Shown piece after piece: positions 30,277 through 36,077 of a stretch of DNA of 36,077 bases (the first letter of the stretch is position 1; each line of letters opens with the position of its first letter). The notes under the pieces are model-generated. The model made no database searches. It was not told the origin of the DNA and saw only the letters and a program-made list of their open reading frames with translations. This DNA comes from an uncultured Treponema sp. (GTDB taxonomy: Bacteria; Spirochaetota; Spirochaetia; Treponematales; Treponemataceae), in contig CALFJF010000026.1 in assembly GCA_937877535.1 (NCBI GenBank), positions 1 through 36,077 on the forward strand, written 5' to 3'. Both the position numbers and the translations under genes were made by a program.

Positions 30277-32100
30277 ATGAAATTGCCTTCAAACTACAAA
30301 ATTCGTTTTATTTTCTTCAATATTATTTTTGTGCTTTTGGTGAGTGGAATCGTTGCCATTACTGGCGTTCTTGGAATCAAAGAAGCGGCTATAAAATCGT
30401 TTTCCGATGTGGGAAAAAACGCCGTTCTTAAGGCGTATGACAAAATATCGATGAGCAATTTTTCGCGCCTTGCGCAGTCGCTCAGTCAAAATGACCCGTA
30501 CTACAAGGAATTGAATGCGGAACTGTACGAGATAAAGGAACTGTTCGGGTGCAAATTTTTGTACACGATGGTTCAAAAGCAGGGGACAGAATTTGTTTAT
30601 GTTGTTGACGGAAGCGTTCCGCTCGGCGTGAACAGCGACGATTTTTCGCCGATTGGAACGGTGGAAGACATTTCAAGTTACGGTTCGTATCCGCTCGATT
30701 GCATGAAAAATCGGCACATCGTCAATTCTGGAATCGAAAAGCAGGACGACTGGGGATACATGACGACGGTGTATTATCCACTCAGCGACAATTCGGGGCG
30801 CACCATCGGTTTTTTGGCAGCAGATTTTGAAGTCGCGGAACTCATGCACAACATTCAAGTAAAGACGATTCAGATGATTGTGTTCGCACTTCTCGGCTCG
30901 ATTCTTGCGGTGGGAATGCTCACGGTTGTGATTCTCCACTTTTTCAAAAAAATCGACGACGTGGTGAATAAAATGCGCGATATTGCGGGTGGCGGAAGCG
31001 ATTTGACCGCGCGAATCCCAGAGGACGGAAACAACGAAGTGACAAAACTTGCCGCTGCTTGTAACTCGGTTATGGACACAATGCAAGACATTATCAAGAC
31101 GGTTTCTTCGTCGGTGAACAATTTGTCGTCGAATAACTCAAAAATGCTTGAGCAAAGTCAGCAGATGACGGGCATGGTGGGCGACGTGGAAGGCGACATT
31201 GGAAGCATTGAACGTAAAGCGGACAATCAATCGAACCTTGTGAAAAAACTCGAAGGCGAAATTCAAAATTTCCGCACGTCGATTTCGTCGTTTAGCACGA
31301 AAATGCAAGAGCAGTCGGAGGCGGTGAATCATTCGTCATCGGCAATCGAAGAAATCACCGCAAACATAAATTCCGCGGAGTCCACGATTCGCCACATCAG
31401 TTTCGAGTATAACGAAATCGTCGAAGAAACGAAGTCGAACATCACAAAGCAACACGCCATGTCGGAGCAAATCGTAAAGATTCAAAAAATGGCAAAGACG
31501 CTTTTTGAGGCAAACAAAATCATCACGAACATTGCAAGTCAGACGAACCTTCTTGCAATGAATGCCGCGATTGAGGCGGCGCACGCGGGAGATGCGGGCG
31601 CGGGATTTAGCGTCGTTGCGGAGGAAATTAGAAATCTTGCCGAAACATCGGCGAATCAAACGGTTTCCATAAAGGCGATTGTTGCCGACATCGAAAAAGC
31701 GGTGGGTGAGATGGTTTCTTCATCGAACAACAGCGAGAAAGCGTTTGAGATTTTGGGCGGAAAAGTCAGTTCGCTCCAGTCGTCCGTTCAAGAAATCCAA
31801 GAAGGCATGAACGAGCAGGCAAAAGGCGCACGAGAAATACTCGACATGATGAAAGTGTTGAACGTGGCAACGAGCGAAATGTCGTCTGCGACGGAAAAAA
31901 TGGGGAACAACACGAACCGCATTTCAAAGAGCATAAACGAAATCGCCATGTCGTCGTCGGACATTCTTGCAAACACGGACGCAACTTACACAAAACTCCA
32001 GCAAATCAAATCGTTCGCGGACGAATCGGCAATCACGTCCGAGGACAATAAAGTACTTTCGGACAATGTGTGCAATTTGGTTGACTCGTATAAAGTGTAA
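30277..32100 (+). CDS. methyl-accepting chemotaxis protein
   Basis: The 607-residue chemoreceptor has a first membrane segment at about residues 9-30 and an external sensing domain of about 165 residues (small Cache-like: FLYTMVQKQGTEFVYVVDGS). A second membrane segment at about 197-222 follows. A HAMP region comes next, then a long cytoplasmic coiled coil. The kinase-binding tip is IASQTNLLAMNAAIEAAHAGDAGAGFSVVAEEIRNLAE at about 418-455, nearly invariant in the family. It would signal through CheA/CheW to the flagella. The C-terminus (NLVDSYKV) lacks the CheR-tethering pentapeptide. AAAAGG precedes the ATG. TATAAT at 30213-30218 is a possible -10. The ligand is unknown. Confidence 0.96.
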   Translation: MKLPSNYKIRFIFFNIIFVLLVSGIVAITGVLGIKEAAIKSFSDVGKNAVLKAYDKISMSNFSRLAQSLSQNDPYYKELNAELYEIKELFGCKFLYTMVQKQGTEFVYVVDGSVPLGVNSDDFSPIGTVEDISSYGSYPLDCMKNRHIVNSGIEKQDDWGYMTTVYYPLSDNSGRTIGFLAADFEVAELMHNIQVKTIQMIVFALLGSILAVGMLTVVILHFFKKIDDVVNKMRDIAGGGSDLTARIPEDGNNEVTKLAAACNSVMDTMQDIIKTVSSSVNNLSSNNSKMLEQSQQMTGMVGDVEGDIGSIERKADNQSNLVKKLEGEIQNFRTSISSFSTKMQEQSEAVNHSSSAIEEITANINSAESTIRHISFEYNEIVEETKSNITKQHAMSEQIVKIQKMAKTLFEANKIITNIASQTNLLAMNAAIEAAHAGDAGAGFSVVAEEIRNLAETSANQTVSIKAIVADIEKAVGEMVSSSNNSEKAFEILGGKVSSLQSSVQEIQEGMNEQAKGAREILDMMKVLNVATSEMSSATEKMGNNTNRISKSINEIAMSSSDILANTDATYTKLQQIKSFADESAITSEDNKVLSDNVCNLVDSYKV

Positions 32101-32124
32101 GAATTCCCATAAACCGCATTTTGA

Positions 32125-32171
32125 CTTTGCGCAATGACCATTTTGATTGTTGCGCAAAGCCAATTTTTTTT
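32125..32171 (+). terminator. rho-independent terminator after the chemoreceptor gene
   Basis: CTTTGCGCAA (32125-32134) pairs with TTGCGCAAAG (32150-32159), followed by CCAATTTTTTTT. The remaining 200 bases to the next gene are AT-rich, with a TATAGT (32330-32335) that may be its -10. Confidence 0.88.
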
Positions 32172-32370
32172 GAAGTCGTTACTTATTGTAAGAATCTTGC
32201 TTGTTTTATAGTTATTTTGCGAAATTCAATAACTGCACTCCTTGAAAAACAGATTTCTGCGTGACGGGTTTTTCTTTCCGCAATTTTCTCATTTCATTCC
32301 GCCTCGGTCTTGCCAAAATGCTTTTTTTGTATAGTTTTTGATGCAATTTCAATGTCTTAGGAGCAACAAA

Positions 32371-33167
32371 ATGAAAAAGATTTTGGCGACCGCGCTTGCG
32401 GCGCTGGTTTCGTTCGGGGCGTTCGCGGGCGACTGGCAGAACACGCTCGGCGCGGGGATTCCGGCTCAGAAAAGCACGATTGGCATTGACTCGGAAAAAG
32501 ATTCCGCTTCGTCTCTGAACTACAGTTTCAACGGGAAAGGTGCGGGCGATGTCGGGCAGTGGGCGATAGATTTCGACTTGACCTGCCTGCTCGTCAACAC
32601 GGCGAACGGACTTTCGTTCAAGGATGATTTCGGTATCGGCGTGGCGACTCCCACTTCTGACTGGATTACCGCAGACACGGGCTTCAATTTGAACGGCGAC
32701 ATCGGCGTTGGCTACTCGTTCATTCACAGCGAAAAAGCGACGCTCGGGCTTTTTGCGATGTTCGGGCTTGACTACACAAAATATTCCTGGACATTCACGC
32801 CGAACGGCTCATCATACGGAACTCCAACCAGTCTTGATATGGAACTTTCCGCATTCAACTACAAAATCGGCGGGGATTTGCTTGGTGCAGTCCGCTTCAC
32901 TGAGCATTTAGGGCTTTTCGGAAGTTTCGGCGTTCGCTGGATTTTGGGATATGTTACAAAAGGTATGCTTTGCCTTGATTTGTCATATTGAGCGATGAGC
33001 GAAATATCCACAGATTCTTCGCGTTGCTCAGAATGACGCACCGACACGCATCAACGACGGCATACTTTCTGTAGCACCACCGGATTTTGGGCGGAACATC
33101 AAATATTTCAGTTGAAACGACAGGCCTTTCATTCGATGCCGACTGGGACATTTCGGGAAAACTCTGA
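32371..33167 (+). pseudogene. outer membrane beta-barrel protein gene, C-terminus broken by a repeat
   Basis: TAGGAGC precedes the ATG at 32371. A signal peptide (AFA|GDW near residue 20) and barrel-like strands follow (LNYSFNGKGAG, IGVGYSFIHSEKATLGLFAMFGLDY, FNYKIGGDLLGAVRF, LFGSFGVRWILGYVTKG). After about residue 198 the frame enters a palindromic repeat (32982-33036) and stops at 32991. Beyond the repeat another frame reads GGTSNISVETTGLSFDADWDIS and stops at 33167, which looks like the lost end of the barrel. The gene is therefore probably inactive or encodes a shortened barrel without its last strands. A terminator follows at 33227. Confidence 0.78.
32982..33036. repeat. long imperfect palindromic repeat inside the barrel gene
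   Basis: GTCAT and ATGAC, and TGAGC and GCTCA, mark the mirrored ends, with GAGCGAA and TTCGCG nearer the centre. Sequence of this type (reading CHSE-x-REESVD when translated on the minus strand) is a widespread bacterial dispersed palindrome. Only one copy lies in this window. Confidence 0.7.
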
Positions 33168-33226
33168 TTGATTCCGACGCTCGGCGTTTGCTGGACATTC
33201 TAGCGCAAGAGCATCTGTACCTTTCA

Positions 33227-33252
33227 GCCCGTTTTACGACGGGCTGTTTTTG
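33227..33252 (+). terminator. rho-independent terminator
   Basis: CAGCCCGT pairs with ACGGGCTG, followed by TTTTTG. It would end the barrel gene transcript. Its right edge overlaps the end of the AraC fragment read from the other strand. Confidence 0.8.
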
Positions 33253-33371
33253 TTCCGCCATTCCAGCGGGTTGCACTTCATCACGGAGCGGAACGCGGCG
33301 GAAAACTTGCTTGCGTTGTCGTAGCCGGAGCGCGAGGCGATTTCCATCACGGAAAGGTCGGTCGTCCTTAA
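33253..33371 (-). pseudogene. AraC gene 3' fragment, direct repeat copy 1
   Basis: The minus strand encodes LSVMEIASRSGYDNASKFSAAFRSVMKCNPLEWRN, the second HTH half of an AraC regulator, and is about 95 percent identical in DNA to 35768-35886. It runs on to the stop shortly after (KNSPS). It stops abruptly at 33371, seven bases from the stop codon of the endonuclease gene, so it is the left copy of a flanking direct repeat. Confidence 0.9.
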
Positions 33372-33377
33372 AAGTCG

Positions 33378-34553
33378 CTATTGTGCATTTTCTTCAAGAA
33401 GATAATCAATAAATGCTTTCGTTTTTTCTCTATCAATTTCATTTTTGAAGTTTTTATCTTTCAACATTTTATCAAGGGCTTCTCCTTCAAATTGAGTAAC
33501 ACCTCTTGAATTTCTACTTGCCCAGTGGAATTGTTTCACGGTCTTTGCAATTAAATTTTTGTGATATACAGAACATAAAATCGTATTCATTATGCCCGTT
33601 TCATCAATGCCAATGAAATAAAAGCAAAATACGGATTTGTCTTCTGCCATTACTTCTAAAAATTTGTCAATATTATATGCTTTAGGATTTGAACTTAAAT
33701 ATACAACTTTCGTCTTTATGTCAGTGTATGTTTCTGAGTCAGAAAATGTGCGTTTATAATCACCAAGACCATTTTTTGTATCATAAACAGGCAAATTGCT
33801 TTCTTCTTTTGCCAATTTTTGCATCAACAATTTTCTTTCTTCGTCCGATGATGTTACTAATGCTTCAATTAAACGTCCGCGAATGTTCACATTTTCAATT
33901 CTTGAAGCGACTAATATCGAATCAGAACATTTTTTCACACGCTCGTTCAAATCGTTGTTTAAATCAAGAAAATCAGGGGAATTTACAAATTTTATTGCTC
34001 TTTCAATAGATTTATAAATCGCAGTTTTTATCGAATCGGAAACCTCAAACTTCTTGCCTGTTGGAACTATTCCAGAGGTTTGTGCAACTAATCTCTGCAA
34101 GTTTTCTTCCCATGAAAAACCTTGATGAAACGCGAATAGTTTTTCAAAATTCAAAGCATTATTTTCTACATTTTGATAATGCCTAATTATATCGCTTCCA
34201 TTAAAACTACCCTTTATATTTGTCATAGAAAGTTGCTGGGAACTATGGCTGATTTTATGTAAAAATGTTGTATTTGCAAGTAAAAGTTTATTATTTTCTT
34301 GCCCCGAAACTAATACAACAAAAAATGGTATTTTGTCATATTTTTGCAATGCAGACAATGATAAAACAGTATTGCTAAAAGATTTTGTTTTGGTAAAACT
34401 TACTCTTACTGCAAAATAATTACAATAAAAAACACTTCTGTCTTTTATCAAGTTGAATTTTTCTTGGAGTGCTTTTTTGACTTTTTCTTTGTCGTTTTGA
34501 GGACATTCTGCGGAAATGACAAAATCAACAAATTGTTTTACAACTGGGTTCAT
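33378..34553 (-). CDS. probable type II restriction endonuclease
   Basis: The start is taken as the ATG at 34553, eight bases after the methylase stop and preceded by AAGGAT; the longer frame to 34688 would overlap the methylase. The 391-residue protein is not from a family I can name. A PD-(D/E)XK-like site may lie at about residues 280-300, where NLPVYDTKNGLGDYKRTF leads to YTDIKTKVVYL (Asp, then D-I-K). An upstream IRGRLIEALVT could hold the helical Glu. The product is AT-rich in codon use, unlike the flanking AraC sequences. Gene order with the methylase supports the nuclease role. Confidence 0.7.
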   Translation of the reverse strand: MNPVVKQFVDFVISAECPQNDKEKVKKALQEKFNLIKDRSVFYCNYFAVRVSFTKTKSFSNTVLSLSALQKYDKIPFFVVLVSGQENNKLLLANTTFLHKISHSSQQLSMTNIKGSFNGSDIIRHYQNVENNALNFEKLFAFHQGFSWEENLQRLVAQTSGIVPTGKKFEVSDSIKTAIYKSIERAIKFVNSPDFLDLNNDLNERVKKCSDSILVASRIENVNIRGRLIEALVTSSDEERKLLMQKLAKEESNLPVYDTKNGLGDYKRTFSDSETYTDIKTKVVYLSSNPKAYNIDKFLEVMAEDKSVFCFYFIGIDETGIMNTILCSVYHKNLIAKTVKQFHWASRNSRGVTQFEGEALDKMLKDKNFKNEIDREKTKAFIDYLLEENAQ

Positions 34554-34561
34554 AGCAATCC

Positions 34562-35596
34562 TTATGCGAACAGTGATAATTCTTCTTCTTGTATGTACTC
34601 TGTCGAAGGAGTTTCTTCTTTTGAAGTTTTTGCTGTTTCTTTTTGTTTTGAACTTTTTTGCTGGAGCGAAAGCGTGTTCCGCTCCCAAAAAACGCCGTCA
34701 GAATAGCCCTGAATCTCAGGGTCAGAATCCGCTAGGAGCAGGCGTTTTTCCGCCCACATGCAATATTCTTCATTTATCTCTATACCGCAAAAATTCCGCC
34801 CAAGTTTTTTGGCAACAACGCTCGCAGTTCCGCTTCCCAAAAAAGGGTCGAACACAACATCGCCTTCTTTTGAGGAGGCAAGAATGAGCTTTGCATACAA
34901 TTTTTCAGATTTTTGCGTGGGATGGTCGGTGTTTTCCGGCATAGACCAAAACGGAATCGAAATATCGTCCCAAAAATTTGACGGATAGGTAAGCCGAAAG
35001 TTCCCCTCCGCGCTTTCGTTCCAATCTTTAGGCTTTCCATTCACTTTGTAGGGAGCAAGGACTTTTCGCTTCATCATCACGGCTTCCACGTTAAAATAAT
35101 AGTCATTGGGATTTTTAACCGCGAACCAAATATCTTCCATGCCGTTCTTCCAGTTTGACTTTGCCCCGCGCCCCTTTTCTCTCTGCCAAGTGATGCGATT
35201 TATAATGGTCAATTCTTTTTCGATTGCCCGCTGCAAAGACGATGTGCATTTCCAGTCGCCGCACATATAGAGCGAGCCGTTCGGCTTTAATTTTTTGCAC
35301 ACAAGCGGAAACCATGTGGCAAGATATTCGTCATAGCGGGCGTCTGTGCGAGAGTTGAATTTCATTCCATTGAAATCTTTTGTAAGATTATACGGCGGGT
35401 CTATGATAATTAAATCTGCAAATTCGTCTGGCACATAGCGTAGCATGGAAAGCACATCGCCGTTTAAAGTTTTGTTAAGAATATCCGCCCCTTGTGAAAT
35501 AGTTTGTTCCGTAAGCAAGCGTTTTTTAAAAAGTTCAACTTCATCAGAAGAGATGGTGAGCGTGCGGTTGTTTTTTGCACGTGCATTTTGTTCCAT
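34562..35596 (-). CDS. DNA adenine-N6 methyltransferase (DPPY before FxGxG order)
   Basis: The 344-residue enzyme has the catalytic motif IV first (IIIDPPYNLTKDFNG, about residues 68-82). The target region contains WQREKGRGAKSNWKNGMEDIWFAV at about 138-161. Near the end come HPTQKSEKLYAKLILASSKEGDVVFDPFLGSGTASVVA (motifs X and I, about 228-265) and GIEINEEY. This permuted order is the beta class of N6-adenine methylases, which use SAM. The C-terminal 50 residues are a charged tail. It is followed after eight bases by the endonuclease candidate. Together they form a type II restriction-modification unit; the recognised site cannot be read from sequence. The 158 bases upstream are AT-rich and end at the AraC repeat copy. 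Confidence 0.92.
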   Translation of the reverse strand: MEQNARAKNNRTLTISSDEVELFKKRLLTEQTISQGADILNKTLNGDVLSMLRYVPDEFADLIIIDPPYNLTKDFNGMKFNSRTDARYDEYLATWFPLVCKKLKPNGSLYMCGDWKCTSSLQRAIEKELTIINRITWQREKGRGAKSNWKNGMEDIWFAVKNPNDYYFNVEAVMMKRKVLAPYKVNGKPKDWNESAEGNFRLTYPSNFWDDISIPFWSMPENTDHPTQKSEKLYAKLILASSKEGDVVFDPFLGSGTASVVAKKLGRNFCGIEINEEYCMWAEKRLLLADSDPEIQGYSDGVFWERNTLSLQQKSSKQKETAKTSKEETPSTEYIQEEELSLFA

Positions 35597-35754
35597 TATT
35601 CATATCCAAAACAAAGATTTTGCTTAATTATATAAAATTGTATAAAACTATTCTATATGCGTTAATGTACAAATAACTAGAATTCATTTATAAAAAACTT
35701 GTTTATTATTCCATTTCTTTTGTCCGTAAGTGTGGAGAAATCTTGCTTTTTGCT

Positions 35755-36077
35755 TTACCGCCGCCCATTCCGCCACTCCAGCGGGTTGCAGTGCATCACG
35801 GAGCGGAACGCGGCGGAAAACTTGCTTGCGTTGTCGTAGCCGGAGCGCGAGGCGATTTCCATCACGGAAAAGTCGGTCGTCTTTAGGAGGTCTGCCGCGC
35901 GGTGCATGCGGAGGTCGCGGACAAAGGCGGCGACGGGCTTTCCGTAGATGGCGGAAAAGCAGGCTTTGAGCGTGGTTTCGGGAATCGAAAAGCGCGCGGA
36001 AAGTTCCGACACGGTGAACGGCTCGTCCAGATGGGCGGCGATGAAGTGCGCGACCTCCTTCGCCTCGGCGATTTTCT
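35755..36077 (-). CDS. AraC-family transcriptional regulator, C-terminal DNA-binding part (partial)
   Basis: The frame is open to the right window edge, so the N-terminal sensing part is missing. The 106 residues present are the AraC double HTH: FTVSELSARFSIPETTLKACFSAIYGKPVAAFVRDLRMHRAADLL, then FSVMEIASRSGYDNASKFSAAFRSVMHCNPLEWR. The GTG at 36010 is internal. The DNA is GC-rich. Its last 119 bases are repeated at 33253 on the other side of the restriction-modification genes. The final residues (NGRR) differ from those of the other copy (NKNSPS), as expected if the insert cut in just before the old stop codon. Confidence 0.93.
   Translation of the reverse strand, partial: KIAEAKEVAHFIAAHLDEPFTVSELSARFSIPETTLKACFSAIYGKPVAAFVRDLRMHRAADLLKTTDFSVMEIASRSGYDNASKFSAAFRSVMHCNPLEWRNGRR
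35768..35886 (-). repeat. direct repeat copy 2 flanking the restriction-modification unit
   Basis: It matches 33253-33371 in the same orientation with about six substitutions. The inner stretch from CATCACGGAGCGG through CCATCACGGAAA is identical. The two copies are 2515 bases apart and enclose both genes of the AT-rich restriction-modification unit. Confidence 0.92.

Overview
The window looks like a piece of a Treponema (spirochaete) chromosome. This rests on the many lipoproteins with spirochaete-style lipoboxes, beta-barrel-like outer membrane proteins, InlB-type repeat lipoproteins, an LplA/LplB/LplC-type sugar transporter next to a very large fused regulator, several families of dispersed palindromic repeats, and attC recombination sites like those expected of a treponeme chromosomal integron. 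Genus assignment is an inference. No rRNA or tRNA gene was seen.

Region 1 (1-5100) is AT-rich and accessory. It holds the end of one D12-class DNA adenine methylase, a second complete D12 methylase, a probable PD-(D/E)XK endonuclease and a third methyltransferase, all packed head to tail. The last stop codon runs straight into a well-formed integron attC site (3896-3960). After it come a glycine-zipper membrane protein, a Phd/RelE-type toxin-antitoxin pair, and what looks like the left half of a second attC. Region 2 (5100-6400) holds an XRE regulator and a divergent lipoprotein sharing twin palindromic operators, then a decapitated VapC/PIN gene whose front end is a dispersed repeat.

Region 3 (6500-19100) is mostly ordinary chromosome: nrdG, an outer membrane protein overlapping an InlB-repeat lipoprotein, an M30-type metallopeptidase lipoprotein with a small secreted protein, rsmE, a SprT-like zincin, a secreted protein, rsmG, kdgK, an Rrf2 regulator followed by cysK with a shared upstream motif, and a TrmH/RlmB-type methyltransferase.

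Region 4 (19160-27996) looks like uronate use. A minus-strand run encodes a giant LacI-sensor/degenerate kinase/AraC regulator, two ABC permeases and a solute-binding lipoprotein. Tagaturonate reductase (uxaB) is divergent from it, and KDG kinase (kdgK) lies some 10 kb away. A diverged copy of the last ten uxaB codons sits downstream of uxaB, behind a repeat element.

Region 5 (27999-30130) is accessory: a promoter, a structured non-coding RNA of about 170 nt and a terminator, directly followed by a PBECR4-type nuclease-fold gene. This layout resembles RNA-antitoxin modules and is the best candidate here for an undescribed system. A lipoprotein cut short by repeats, a DUF4468-like lipoprotein and an XRE regulator follow.

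Region 6 (30277-36077) has a chemoreceptor, an outer membrane protein gene broken by another repeat, and a second restriction-modification system (methylase, then endonuclease, minus strand). That system is flanked by two direct copies, about 119 bp each, of the 3' end of a GC-rich AraC gene, the signature expected of insertion with long target duplication.
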